A stretch of 64,000 nucleotides of DNA from Chromobacterium sp. ATCC 53434 (GCF_002848345.1 NZ_CP025429.1:2542001-2606000); one strand, 5' to 3'; numbered from the stretch's first letter, positions 25,354 to 34,671 are shown. Translations and numbers: made by a program. The notes: generated by a model not told the origin, from the letters alone.

Positions 25354-26733
25354 TCAATCGTCGACCCCGCCGCCCAGCGCGCGGTACAGCGCCACCATAT
25401 TGCCGGCCTCGGCCAGCCGCGCGGCGATCGACGACTGGCGCGCCGCCTGCGCCGCGCGCTGCGCCTCCAGCAGGCTCAAATAGCCATCCAGGCCCAGCCG
25501 GTAGCGCGACTCGGCCAGCCGCTGCGCGGCTTCCGCGCTGAGGAGCGCCGCCTGCCGGGCCTGCCGCTCGTCGGCGACGGGGCCGCGCCTGGCCAACGCC
25601 TCGGCCGTTTCCCGGAAACCGGCCTGCAGCGCCTTCTCGTAAACCGCCCGCGCCGCCAGCCGCTGCGCGTCGGCCTGATCGACGCCGGCGCGGGCGGCCC
25701 CGCCGTCCAGCAAGGGCATGCCGACATTCAAGGCCGCGGCGAAGGCCCGCGCCGGCGTCGCCAGCAGGCCGGCCAGCGTCAGGCCACTGAGGCCGGCGCT
25801 GGCGTCCAGACCCAGCCTGGGCAACAGCGCCGCGCGCGCGGCGGCGACATCGGCGTCGGCGGCGCGCAGCAGGCTCTCCGCCTGGCGCACGTCGGGCCGA
25901 CGCAGCAAGACGCTGGCCGGCGCGTCCAGCGGCGGCACCGTCAGCGTATAGTCGCGGGCATCCAGGCCGGCCGGCAGCCGCGCCTCGTCCAGCGCGTCGC
26001 CGACCAAGAGCTGCAAGGCCAGCCGGTCCGCCTCCGCCTGCCCCTGGTAGCGGGCGACATCGGCCCGCGCCTGGTGGCGCACCGCCTCCATCGCGTTCAG
26101 ATCCAGTTGCGACGAGGCGCCCAGCCGCAGCCGTTCCCGCGTCAGCGCCAGCGAACGCTCGGCGCTGTCCAGCGTGGCGCGCGCCGCCGCCAGCTGGCTG
26201 CGGTCGGCCGCCAGCGTCAGATAGGCGCTGGCGGTCTCGGCGATCAGACTGACCCGTGCCGCCTGCGCGCCGGCCTCGCTGGCCAGATAGCGCCGCCACT
26301 CCGCGTCGCTGAGACTCCGCACGCGGCCGAACAGGTCCAGCTCGAAAGCGCTGACGCCCAGGCCGGCGCCGACGCTGTGGCTGTCGGCATCGAGCGCCGC
26401 CGCGCCGCCGCGCGTCAACTGCCGGCTGGCATTGCCCTGCAGCTGCGCCGTCGGCAGTCGCGCCGCGTCCTGTATCCGGTACTGCGCCCGCGCCGCCAGC
26501 ACATTGGCGGCCGCCACGCGCAGATCGCGATTATTGGCCAGCGCCGCCGCTATCGTCTCGCGCAGGCCGGCGTCGACAAAGAAGTGCCGCCACGCCGCCG
26601 GCGCTTGGGCGACGCCCGCCTCCGCCGACGGCCAGCTTTCGGGCACCGGCGCGGCCGGCGGCCGATAAGCCGGTTCCGATGTCGCGCAGGCCGTCAGCGC
26701 CGCGCAGACCAGCAAGATGGGAATCCGCTTCAT
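25354..26733 (-). CDS. Outer-membrane efflux channel lipoprotein, NodT/OprM type
   Basis: 459 residues from the ATG at 26733. Lipoprotein signal MKRIPILLVCAALTAC (lipidated Cys16) then two OEP repeats. The NodT-family landmarks 'GLGVSAFELDLFGRVRSLSDAEWRRYLAS' and 'VPPLDAPASVLLRRPDVRQAE' are present, as is 'GYLSLLEAQRA' near the end. It forms the trimeric TolC-like duct of an RND pump. The start overlaps the stop of the RND gene by 4 bases (ATGA), so the three pump genes are one operon (adaptor, pump, channel). Confidence 0.93.
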   Translation of the reverse strand: MKRIPILLVCAALTACATSEPAYRPPAAPVPESWPSAEAGVAQAPAAWRHFFVDAGLRETIAAALANNRDLRVAAANVLAARAQYRIQDAARLPTAQLQGNASRQLTRGGAAALDADSHSVGAGLGVSAFELDLFGRVRSLSDAEWRRYLASEAGAQAARVSLIAETASAYLTLAADRSQLAAARATLDSAERSLALTRERLRLGASSQLDLNAMEAVRHQARADVARYQGQAEADRLALQLLVGDALDEARLPAGLDARDYTLTVPPLDAPASVLLRRPDVRQAESLLRAADADVAAARAALLPRLGLDASAGLSGLTLAGLLATPARAFAAALNVGMPLLDGGAARAGVDQADAQRLAARAVYEKALQAGFRETAEALARRGPVADERQARQAALLSAEAAQRLAESRYRLGLDGYLSLLEAQRAAQAARQSSIAARLAEAGNMVALYRALGGGVDD

Positions 26734-29700
26734 GGCCGCGCCTCCGCCAGCTTCAAACGCCGCGGTGCGACGCGGCCGGCCAAACCTCGTATCAATACAT
26801 GCGCCAGCGGCACGAAAAACAGCGTCAACAGCGTGGCGGACACCACCCCGCCCAACACCGCCGCGCCGATGGCGTTCTGGCTGCCGGCCCCCGGCCCGCC
26901 GGCCCAGACCAGCGGCGCCACGCCGACGCCGAAGGCCAGCGAAGTCATCAAGATGGGCCGCAGCCGCTGCCTGGCGGCGGCCAATGCCGCGTCCAGCGCC
27001 GCGTCGCCGCGCCGTATCGCCGCCTCGGCGAATTCTATGATCAGGATGGCGTTCTTCGCCGACAGGCCCATCGTCGTCAGCAGGCCCACCTGGAAGTAGA
27101 TGTCGTTGGAGAGGCCGCGCGCCATCACCGCCAGCACCGCGCCCAGCACGCCGAGCGGAATCGCCGTCATGGCGGCGCAGGGCACCAGCCAGCTTTCGTA
27201 CAGCGCCGCCAGACACAGGAAGACGAACAATATCGACACCGCGTACAACAGCGGCGTCTGGCCGCTGGACAGCCGGTCCTGGTAGGACAGGCCGCTCCAT
27301 TCGTACTGGGTGCCCGGCAACTTGCCGGCGACGGCCTCCACCGCCCGCATCGCCTCGCCGGAGCTGACGCCTGCGGCGGCCGAGCCCGACAGCGGCAGCG
27401 CCGGCAGGCCGTTGTAGCGGTTCAGCTGCGCCGGGCCGTATTCCCAGCGCGCGCGGGCGAAGGCGGAGAACGGCGTCATCGTGCCGTCGGCGCCGCGGAC
27501 GAACCACAGGCCCAGGTCCTCGGGCTTGGCGCGGTACGGCGCGTCGGCCTGCATCATCACCTTCTTCACCCGGCCGCGGTCGACGAAATCGTTGATGTAG
27601 CGCCCGCCCCAGGCCGCGCCCAGCGTGTCGGCGATATTGGCCGGATCCAGCCCCAACGCGGCGGCCTTGCCCTGGTCGACGTCCAGCCGCAGCTGCGGCT
27701 TGTCGTCGGCGGCGCCGGAACGCACGGCGCTGAGCCTGTCGTCGCCCTGGGCGGCCTTCATCAGCTGGTCGCGCGCCTTGGCGAGATGCTCGCGGCCCTG
27801 GCCCGACACATCCTGCAGCCAGAACTCGAAGCCGTTGGTCTGGCCCAGCCCGCCTATCGGCGGCAGCACCATGCCGAAGACCTCGGCGTCGCGCTGCGAG
27901 GCCAGCGCGGCGGTGGCGCGGTCCGCTATCGCCTGGGCGCTGTTCTCGGCGCCGCGCCGCAGCGACCAGTCCTTCAGCGCGACGAAGGCCATGCCGGCGT
28001 TTTGCCCCGAGCCGCCGAAGCTGAAACCGGACAGCATGTAGACCGATTCGACATTGGCCTTCTCGGTCTCCAGGAAATGCTTCTCCACCGCGCGCGCCAC
28101 CTTGTCGGCGCGCTCGTGAGTGGCGCCGGTGGGCAGCGTGAACTGCGCCATCACCGTGCCCTGATCCTCGTCGGGAATGAAGGCCGTGGGAAGCCGCGGG
28201 TACAGCGCGGCCAATGCGGCGACCAAGGCCAGATAAACCAGCGCGCCGCGCAAGGGCCGGCGCAGCCAGGCCGGCAGCCAGCGGCCGGCATAAGCCGACT
28301 GCAAGCGCTGGAAGCGGCGTTCGAACGCCGCCAGCGGGCCGCGTTCGGACGGCGTTTCCGGCCGCAGCAGCGTCGCGCACAGAGCCGGCGTCAAGGTCAG
28401 CGCCGTCAGCACCGACAGCGCCATCGCCGCGACGATGGTGATCGAGAACTGACGATAGATGACGCCGACCGAGCCGCCGAAGAAGGCCATCGGCAGGAAC
28501 ACCGCGCCCAGCACCAGGCCGATGCCGACCAGCGCGCCGCCGATCTCGCCCATCGAGCGCACGGTGGCCTCGCGCGCGTCCACGCCTTGCTCATGCATCA
28601 CCCGCTCGACGTTTTCCACCACCACAATGGCGTCGTCGACCAACAGGCCGATGGCCAGCACCATGCCGAACAAGGTCAGCGTGTTGATGCCGAAGCCGGC
28701 GACCGACAGCACGCCGAAGGTGCCCAGCAGCACCACCGGCACCGTCAGCGCCGGAATCAGCGTCGCGCGCCAGTTGCGCAGGAAGACGTACATCACCAGC
28801 ACCACCAGCGCCACCGCCTCCAGCAGCGTTTCCATCACCGCGCGTATCGACAGGCGGACGAAATGGGTGGTGTCTTCCGGATAGGCGACGCGGATGCCGG
28901 ACGGGAAATTGCGCTCCAGCTCGGCGACGCGCGCCTTCACCGCCTCGGCGGTGGCCAGCGCGTTGGCGCCCGGCGCCAGCATCACCGCCAGACCGGAGGC
29001 CGGATGGCCGTTCAAGCGCGAACTGCTGCCGTAATCCTCCTGCCCCAGCTCCACCCGCGCCACATCGCCCAGCCGCACCGCGCCGCCGTCGGGCAGCGCC
29101 TTGACGACGATGTCGCGGAATTGCTGCGGCGTCGACAAGCGCGACCAGGCGGTGACCATCGCGTTCAACTGCTGGCCCGGCGGCGACGGCAAGGCCCCCA
29201 GCTCGCCGACCGAGACCTCGGTGTTCTGCTTGGAGATGGCGGCGCCGACGTCGGACGGAATCAGGCCGTAGCTATTGAGTTTGTGAGGGTCCAGCCACAC
29301 CCGCATCGCGTACGGCGTGCCGAAGGCGCGCACCGAACCTACGCCGTCGACCCGGCTCAGCGGGTCCTGCACATTGCTGGCCAGCCAGTCGGCGATGTCG
29401 GTGTCGCCGCGCTGGCCGCTGACATCGTAGAAGGAGGCAATCAACAGGAAGTCGCCCTGCATCTTCTGCACCGACAGGCCGTTCTGCTGCACCGGCTGCG
29501 GCAGCCGCGCCAGCATCTGGCTGACCTTGTTCTGCACCTGCACCTGGGCGGTGTCGGCGTTGGCGCCCTGGCGGAAGGTCAGCATGATCTCGGCCTGGCC
29601 GGACGAGGAGCTGGTGGAGCTGAAATACATCAGATTGTCCAGGCCCTTCAACTCCTGTTCCAGCACCTGGATCACGCTGGTCTCCACCACCTGGGCCGAG

Positions 29701-29858
29701 GCGCCGGGGTAGCTGGCGCTGACCATCACCGTCGGCGGCGCGATGTCCGGGTATTGCGACACCGGCAGCGCGCGCAGCGCGAACAAGCCGGCCAGCATGA
29801 TGACGATGGCCAGCACCCAGGCGAACACCGGCCGGTCTATGAAGAAACGCGCCAACAT
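26730..29858 (-). CDS. RND multidrug-type efflux pump, HAE-1 (AcrB/MexB) family
   Basis: 1042 residues, 12 membrane helices. The start MLARFFIDRPVFAWVLAIVI is canonical HAE-1. The proton-relay Asp pair lies in LAIGLLVDDAIVVVENVERV and the partner Lys in LLTTMGLSAKNAILIIEFAE. Porter and docking domains have 'YFSSTSSSSGQAEIMLTF' and 'PDIAPPTVMVSASYPGA'. It captures substrates from periplasm or outer membrane leaflet in exchange for protons. It is transcribed away from a strong Fur box shared with fepB, which suggests siderophore export or recycling rather than general drug efflux; this is inference. Confidence 0.95.
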   Translation of the reverse strand: MLARFFIDRPVFAWVLAIVIMLAGLFALRALPVSQYPDIAPPTVMVSASYPGASAQVVETSVIQVLEQELKGLDNLMYFSSTSSSSGQAEIMLTFRQGANADTAQVQVQNKVSQMLARLPQPVQQNGLSVQKMQGDFLLIASFYDVSGQRGDTDIADWLASNVQDPLSRVDGVGSVRAFGTPYAMRVWLDPHKLNSYGLIPSDVGAAISKQNTEVSVGELGALPSPPGQQLNAMVTAWSRLSTPQQFRDIVVKALPDGGAVRLGDVARVELGQEDYGSSSRLNGHPASGLAVMLAPGANALATAEAVKARVAELERNFPSGIRVAYPEDTTHFVRLSIRAVMETLLEAVALVVLVMYVFLRNWRATLIPALTVPVVLLGTFGVLSVAGFGINTLTLFGMVLAIGLLVDDAIVVVENVERVMHEQGVDAREATVRSMGEIGGALVGIGLVLGAVFLPMAFFGGSVGVIYRQFSITIVAAMALSVLTALTLTPALCATLLRPETPSERGPLAAFERRFQRLQSAYAGRWLPAWLRRPLRGALVYLALVAALAALYPRLPTAFIPDEDQGTVMAQFTLPTGATHERADKVARAVEKHFLETEKANVESVYMLSGFSFGGSGQNAGMAFVALKDWSLRRGAENSAQAIADRATAALASQRDAEVFGMVLPPIGGLGQTNGFEFWLQDVSGQGREHLAKARDQLMKAAQGDDRLSAVRSGAADDKPQLRLDVDQGKAAALGLDPANIADTLGAAWGGRYINDFVDRGRVKKVMMQADAPYRAKPEDLGLWFVRGADGTMTPFSAFARARWEYGPAQLNRYNGLPALPLSGSAAAGVSSGEAMRAVEAVAGKLPGTQYEWSGLSYQDRLSSGQTPLLYAVSILFVFLCLAALYESWLVPCAAMTAIPLGVLGAVLAVMARGLSNDIYFQVGLLTTMGLSAKNAILIIEFAEAAIRRGDAALDAALAAARQRLRPILMTSLAFGVGVAPLVWAGGPGAGSQNAIGAAVLGGVVSATLLTLFFVPLAHVLIRGLAGRVAPRRLKLAEARP

Positions 29859-29861
29859 CGT

Positions 29862-30977
29862 CTAGCTCCTCCCCGCCTGGACCGGGACCGCCGCCTCGCC
29901 CGGACGGGCGCGCTGCAGGCCGTCGACGATCAGGCGATCGCCGGCCTTCAGCCCGGCGCTCACCAGCCAGTAGGCGCCGTGGGTGCCCTCGGTCGTCAAC
30001 ACCCGCTGCTCCACCTTGCCGCCGGCGCCCAGCACCAGCGCGGTGGCGCGGCCCTTGTCGTCGCGCGCCACGCCCTGCTGCGGCGCCAGCACCGCCTGAC
30101 GGCGCACGCCCTGCTCCAGCTCGGCCCGCACATACATGCCGGGCAGCAGCAGGCCTTCGGGATTGGGGAATTCCGCGCGCAGCGTCACCGCGCCAGAGAC
30201 GCGGTCCACGTTCAATTCGGTGAAGCGCAGCTTGCCGGCATGCCGATACGGCGCGCCATCCTCCAGCTTCAGCCTGGCGGCCGCGCCGGCGGGCGCCAAT
30301 TCGCCGTCGGCCTGCCGGCGCTTGAAGGCCAGCAGGTCCTGGCTGGACTGGACGATGTCGACATACATCGGGTCCAGCTGCTGGATGGTGGCCAGAGCCG
30401 CGCTCTGGCCCGACGTGACAAGCGCGCCCTCGCTGACGGCGGAGCGGCCGATGCGGCCCGCGATCGGCGCCAGCACGCGGGTGCGCGACAAATCCACCCT
30501 GGCCGCCGCCACCGCGGCCTCGCCGGCCTTAGCCGCCGCCAGGCCCTTGCGATAATCGGCGTCGGCCTCCTCGCGCTCCTGGCGGCTGACGCCGTCTATC
30601 CTGGCCAGTTCGGCATAACGCTCGGCGCGGCCCTTCAGGCTGCCCAGCGCGGCGCGGGCGGAGGCCAGCGTCGCCTCGGCCTGCTGCAAGGCCGCCTGGT
30701 AGCCGGCCGGGTCTATCTGATACAGCAGGTCCCCGGCCTTGACCAGGCCGCCCTCGGTGAAATGCCGTTTCAGCACGATGCCGTTGACCTGCGGCCTGAC
30801 CTCGGCGCTGCGATAGGCCACGGTGCGGCCGGCCAATTCGGCCTTTACCGCCACATCCTTGGCCTCCAGCGTCACCACGCCCACCTCGGGCGGCTTGCCC
30901 GCCTCCGGCGCCGGCTCCGCGCCCTTGCAGGCGGCCAAGCCAGCCGCCATCGCCACAACCGTCAATATCCGCATCAT
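29862..30977 (-). CDS. RND periplasmic adaptor (membrane fusion) lipoprotein
   Basis: 371 residues from the ATG at 30977 (ACGGA just upstream; the frame is open to 31031). Lipobox LAAC gives lipidated Cys17. Lipoyl half-motifs 'QVNGIVLKRHFTEGGLVKAGDLLYQIDPAGY' and 'VLAPIAGRIGRSAVSEGALV' bracket a coiled-coil hairpin (about 100-165). The beta-barrel and C-terminal membrane-proximal domains follow. It bridges the RND pump and outer-membrane channel. Its 5' end faces the Fur box at 31096, 119 bp upstream. There are 3 bp between this gene and the pump. Confidence 0.93.
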   Translation of the reverse strand: MMRILTVVAMAAGLAACKGAEPAPEAGKPPEVGVVTLEAKDVAVKAELAGRTVAYRSAEVRPQVNGIVLKRHFTEGGLVKAGDLLYQIDPAGYQAALQQAEATLASARAALGSLKGRAERYAELARIDGVSRQEREEADADYRKGLAAAKAGEAAVAAARVDLSRTRVLAPIAGRIGRSAVSEGALVTSGQSAALATIQQLDPMYVDIVQSSQDLLAFKRRQADGELAPAGAAARLKLEDGAPYRHAGKLRFTELNVDRVSGAVTLRAEFPNPEGLLLPGMYVRAELEQGVRRQAVLAPQQGVARDDKGRATALVLGAGGKVEQRVLTTEGTHGAYWLVSAGLKAGDRLIVDGLQRARPGEAAVPVQAGRS

Positions 30978-31095
30978 TCCGTGCATTCCGGCCCGGCGCA
31001 TGGCGCGGGCGCATTCCGTATTCAGTGTCAAAGCCGCGGGCAGCCGCCGTCCCAGCCAGCGCGCCGGCGACGCCGCGCTTGGCCTGGGCGGAAAT

Positions 31096-31114
31096 GTTAA
31101 TGATAATACTTATC
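31096..31114. promoter_or_regulatory. Fur box between the RND operon and fepB
   Basis: GTTAATGATAATACTTATC matches the 19-bp Fur consensus GATAATGATAATCATTATC at 16 positions. The inner TGATAA-TAC-TTATCA is a perfect 6-6 dyad. It lies 50 bp before fepB and 119 bp before the adaptor gene, in a strongly AT-rich stretch, so iron-bound Fur could repress both directions. Confidence 0.85.
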
Positions 31115-31163
31115 AATTGCAATAAAATAGTATGACAGCACTGTAGAATAACGAGGACTATCG

Positions 31164-32165
31164 ATGCCATACGCTCACCGAACCCGCCGCGACGCCCTGC
31201 GGCTGACTTTCATCTCCGGCCTGGCCCTGCTGCTGGCCGCCTGTGACGCCCCGGCCCGGCAGGAGGCCGACGCCGCCCCCAAGGCCGGCTGGCCGCGAAC
31301 GCTGGACACGCCGAAAGGCAAGCTGACGCTGGAGAGGATGCCGCAGCGCATCGTCTCCACCAGCGTGACGCTGACCGGCACCCTGCTCGCCATCAACGCG
31401 CCGGTCGTCGCCAGCGGCGGCAGCGCCGCCCATTCCAAGGCCACCGACGACCAGGGCTTCTTCACCCAATGGAGCGAGGTGGCCAGGCAGCGCGGCGTGA
31501 CGCCGCTATACCAGGGCGAGCCGAACGCCGAGGCCATCATCGCCGCCCAGCCGGACCTGATCGTGATGGCGGGCACCGGCGGCGACTCGGCGCTGAAGCT
31601 GTACGAGCAGTTGAGCCAGATGGCCCCGACCCTGGTGGTCAATTACGACGACAAGAGCTGGCAGGAGTTGGCGACGCTGCTGGGCCGGGCCACCGGCCGC
31701 GATGCCGACGCCCGCGCCGCCATCGCCGGCTTCGACGCCGAGGCCGCCCGGGTGAAGGCCGCGCTGAAACTGCCGCCGCAACCGACCGCGGCGCTGGTCT
31801 ATTACGAGGACGGCTCCGGCGCCAATCTGTGGACGCCGCAATCGGCGCAGGGCAAGCTGCTGCAGGCGCTGGGCTTTACCCTGGCCACCGCGCCGGACAG
31901 CGTCAAGGGCAATACCAGCATGGGCGTGCGCCACGACATCATCCAGCTGACCGGCGAGAAGTTCGCCGACGGCCTGCGCGGCCAGTCGATGATCCTGTTC
32001 AACGCCGACCAGGGCCAGGTGCCGCAGGTGCTGGCCAACCCCTTCCTGGCCGGCAACGCCGCGGTGCGCGGCAAGCAGGTATACGCCGCCGGCCTGGACA
32101 CCTTCCGCCTCGACTACTACAGCGCCCGCAATCTGCTGGAGCGGCTGCGCAAGCAGTTCGGCTGA
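31164..32165 (+). CDS. fepB: Catecholate siderophore periplasmic binding lipoprotein (FepB-like)
   Basis: 333 residues, class III binding protein: 'LERMPQRIVSTSVTLTGTLLA' at the first lobe, then 'EAIIAAQPDLIVMAGTGGDSA' and the long interdomain helix. 'SMILFNADQGQVPQVLANPF' resembles FepB. The N-terminus has both a twin-arginine-like TRRDAL segment and a lipobox LAAC (Cys27), so it may be a Tat- or Sec-exported lipoprotein; E. coli FepB has neither feature. It carries ferric siderophore from the outer-membrane receptor to FepDGC. It ends at a strong bidirectional terminator. Confidence 0.88.
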   Translation: MPYAHRTRRDALRLTFISGLALLLAACDAPARQEADAAPKAGWPRTLDTPKGKLTLERMPQRIVSTSVTLTGTLLAINAPVVASGGSAAHSKATDDQGFFTQWSEVARQRGVTPLYQGEPNAEAIIAAQPDLIVMAGTGGDSALKLYEQLSQMAPTLVVNYDDKSWQELATLLGRATGRDADARAAIAGFDAEAARVKAALKLPPQPTAALVYYEDGSGANLWTPQSAQGKLLQALGFTLATAPDSVKGNTSMGVRHDIIQLTGEKFADGLRGQSMILFNADQGQVPQVLANPFLAGNAAVRGKQVYAAGLDTFRLDYYSARNLLERLRKQFG

Positions 32166-32187
32166 AACCCACCCGGGCGGCGGCAAT

Positions 32188-32218
32188 AAAAAAAAGCGGA
32201 CCGAAGTCCGCTTTTTTT
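32188..32218. terminator. Bidirectional terminator between fepB and entS
   Basis: GCGGAC-CGAA-GTCCGC stem-loop with eight A on the left and seven T on the right. It serves the two converging genes. Confidence 0.95.
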
Positions 32219-32230
32219 GATATCCGACGC

Positions 32231-33511
32231 TCAAGACCCCGCACCCTGCTCCGCCGGTTCGCCGTCGGCCTCGCCCTCCGGCGCATGGCCGCCGGCCAGG
32301 CGGCGCAGCGAGCCGAAGCCGGCGCTCATCAACAGGCCGGCCGCCGCCGCGCCGATGCCGAACCAGCTGACCGCCATCAGCGGCGCCAGCGCCCGCGCCA
32401 GCGCGCCCAGGCCCAGCGCGCCCAGACTGTCGCCGACGACGTCCTGCGCGTTCCACAGGCTGTTGACGCGGCCCAGCAGGTGATCCGGCGTATGGCCCTG
32501 CACCAGCGTGAACTGCAGCAGCGAGGCGATCGAACCCAGATAGCCGAGCACCGCCAGCGCCGCCAGGCCGTAGGCCAGGTGGGTGAAGGCGCCCAGGGAC
32601 GCGATCATCAACGACGAAGCGGTCACGCAGGCCAGCATCATCGCGCCGGGACGACCGAGGCCGCCCACCCAGCCGCTGGTGAAGGCGCCCAGCATCGCGC
32701 CCAGCGGCACCGCCGAATACATCAGCCCCACCTCGAAGGCGCCGCCGCCGTAGCCGTCCTCGGCCAGCGACGGGTACAGCACCCGCACCGCGCTCAACAG
32801 CGTCTGCAGCGTGCCCACCGCCACCACCGCGCCGACCACCTTGTTCTGCCACAGGAATTCGAAGCCCTCCAGCAAGGAGCGCAGCGGGTGCGATGGCTCG
32901 ACGTCCTGCGGCTTCAAGGACGGCAGCCGGGTCAGCGGGATCAGCGTCGCCAGCGTGCCGATGCCGGCCAACAGATAGTTCCAGTTGACGCCGGCGGCGG
33001 TGATGACGAGGCCGCCCAGCAGCGGCGACAGCACCGCGCCGAAGCGCACGGTCAGCATGCTCAGCGCGCCGGCGGCCGGCAGGTTCTCGCGACCGACGAT
33101 GACCGGTATCGACGCAATCAGCGAGGTAATGCCGATGCCGGTGAAGAAACCGTCCCAGGCCGACACCGCGTACAGCGCCGCCACCGACGGATGGGTCATG
33201 AAGCCGTTCAGGGCCAATGCCAGGAAGCCCAGGCCGCAAGAGGAGCGGCCGAGCAGGATCAGGCGGCGGCGGTCCATGCGGTCGGCCAGCACGCCGCCGC
33301 ACATCAGGCCGGCGAACATGCCGATGCCGTCCAGCGCCATCGCCATGCCGACCTGCAGCGTGGAGCCGGTCAGCTGGTGGATCTGCACCGGCACCGCCAC
33401 CATCAGGAGGCCGAAGGCGAACACCGAGATCATCCGGGCGATGAAAATGGAACGGAAATGCGGATTCAGCTTGAGCAAGCTGAAATCGACGAGGATGGAC
33501 GATTTTTTCAT
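32231..33511 (-). CDS. entS: Enterobactin-type siderophore exporter, MFS (EntS)
   Basis: 426 residues from the ATG at 33511 (E. coli EntS 416). It follows EntS closely: 'FSLLKLNPHFRSIFIARMIS', 'MFAGLMCGGVLADRMDRRRLILL', 'DGFFTGIGITSLIASIPVIVGRENL', 'SMLTVRFGAVLSPLLGGL' and 'AVRVLYPSLAEDGYGGG'. It has twelve membrane helices and moves catecholate siderophore from cytoplasm to periplasm with proton motive force. Longer in-frame starts upstream would remove the EntS-like N-terminus. It is divergent from fepD across 143 bp. Confidence 0.93.
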   Translation of the reverse strand: MKKSSILVDFSLLKLNPHFRSIFIARMISVFAFGLLMVAVPVQIHQLTGSTLQVGMAMALDGIGMFAGLMCGGVLADRMDRRRLILLGRSSCGLGFLALALNGFMTHPSVAALYAVSAWDGFFTGIGITSLIASIPVIVGRENLPAAGALSMLTVRFGAVLSPLLGGLVITAAGVNWNYLLAGIGTLATLIPLTRLPSLKPQDVEPSHPLRSLLEGFEFLWQNKVVGAVVAVGTLQTLLSAVRVLYPSLAEDGYGGGAFEVGLMYSAVPLGAMLGAFTSGWVGGLGRPGAMMLACVTASSLMIASLGAFTHLAYGLAALAVLGYLGSIASLLQFTLVQGHTPDHLLGRVNSLWNAQDVVGDSLGALGLGALARALAPLMAVSWFGIGAAAAGLLMSAGFGSLRRLAGGHAPEGEADGEPAEQGAGS

Positions 33512-33632
33512 ATTATCAGCGCAGTGATTCGACAATGGGGACGGGCGCCGCACGGACGGCGCAACGATAGCGATGACAGGCCGCTTCACGGGCCTGTCCC
33601 TGCATGTAACAGGCATGGTAACATTGGCAATT

Positions 33633-33651
33633 GTTATTAGGAATCATTTTC
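33633..33651. promoter_or_regulatory. Weak candidate Fur box upstream of fepD/entS
   Basis: GTTATTAGGAATCATTTTC matches the Fur consensus at about 13 of 19 positions and ends 3 bases before the fepD start. The right half (AATCATT) is good, the left half poor. Iron control of fepDGC and entS is expected, but this site alone is modest evidence. Confidence 0.45.
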
Positions 33652-33654
33652 ATT

Positions 33655-34671
33655 ATGCCGACAAGCCCCGCCTCCTCGCCTGGACGACGCGCCGCCCTGC
33701 TGCTGGCCTGCCTGGCGCTGCTGGCCGTCGTTTCCGCGCTGAGCCTGGCGCTGGGCGCCAAGCCGATCCCGCTGTCCGTCGTCGGCGACAGCCTGCTGGG
33801 CCGCGCCGTCGGCCCGGACAGCGTGATCGTGCTGCAGGGGCGGCTGCCGCGCACCTTGCTGGGCCTGCTGGCCGGCGCGGCGCTGGGCCTGTCCGGCGCG
33901 CTGATCCAGGCGCTGAGCCGCAATCCGCTGGCCGACCCCGGCATACTCGGCGTCAACGCCGGCGCCAGCTTCGCGATGGTGCTGGGCGTCGCCGTCTTCG
34001 CCGTCGACAGCCAACTCGGCCACATGGGCTGCGCGGCGGTCGGCGCGCTCTGCGCCACCGCGCTGGTCTACATCGTCGGCGCGCGCGGCCGCCGCGCCGA
34101 TCCGCTGCGCATCGTGCTGGCCGGCGTCGCCGTCGGCGCGGTGCTGATGGGCCTGTCGGCCGCCATCACCCTGCTCGACCCGATCGCCTTCAACCGGCTG
34201 CGCTACTGGAACGCCGGCACGCTGGACGTGCGCGACATGGCCGCCGTCGGCCTGGCCGCGCCGGCCATCCTGGCCGGCGGCCTGCTGGCGCTGTTGCTGG
34301 CGCGGTCGCTGAACGCGATGGCCCTCGGCAACGACCTGGCGCTCAGCCTGGGCGGCCGGCCGCTGCTGACCCAGGCCGGCACCGTCGCCGCCGTCACGCT
34401 GCTGTGCGGCGCCAGCACCGCCGCCGCCGGGCCGATAGGCTTCGTCGGCCTGATGATTCCGCACGTCGCCCGGCGGCTGGGCGGCGTCGACCTGCGCTGG
34501 AGCCTGCCCTTCACCGCGCTGCTCGCCCCGATTCTGCTGCTGGCCTCCGACATCGTCGGCCGCTTGCTGACGCCGGGCGAATTGCGGGTGTCCATCGTCA
34601 CCGCCTTCATCGGCGCCCCGGCGCTGATCTGGCTGGCGCGCGGCCAACACGCGGCCGGGGGACGGACATGA
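33655..34671 (+). CDS. fepD: Ferric siderophore ABC permease FepD
   Basis: 338 residues from the ATG at 33655; an upstream TTG at 33631 lies in the candidate operator. FecCD family, with about ten membrane helices. 'GRLPRTLLGLLAGAALGLSGALIQ' and 'RNPLADPGILGVNAGASFA' are the FecCD fingerprints, and 'GPIGFVGLMIPHVARRLGG' is the coupling-helix region contacting the ATPase. It pairs with FepG. Stop and next start overlap (ATGA), indicating translational coupling in fepDGC. Confidence 0.95.
   Translation: MPTSPASSPGRRAALLLACLALLAVVSALSLALGAKPIPLSVVGDSLLGRAVGPDSVIVLQGRLPRTLLGLLAGAALGLSGALIQALSRNPLADPGILGVNAGASFAMVLGVAVFAVDSQLGHMGCAAVGALCATALVYIVGARGRRADPLRIVLAGVAVGAVLMGLSAAITLLDPIAFNRLRYWNAGTLDVRDMAAVGLAAPAILAGGLLALLLARSLNAMALGNDLALSLGGRPLLTQAGTVAAVTLLCGASTAAAGPIGFVGLMIPHVARRLGGVDLRWSLPFTALLAPILLLASDIVGRLLTPGELRVSIVTAFIGAPALIWLARGQHAAGGRT

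Noticed and set aside
25354..28380. A single 1008-residue product joining the efflux channel with upstream sequence
   Set aside because: The part above 26733 is out of frame with the RND gene and has no similarity to anything. The lipoprotein signal at 26733 marks the true start.
26679..31100. A 1473-codon plus-strand frame opposite the RND operon
   Set aside because: Same artefact: low-complexity His/Arg/Gln-rich translation and no ribosome site, opposite three clearly recognised genes.
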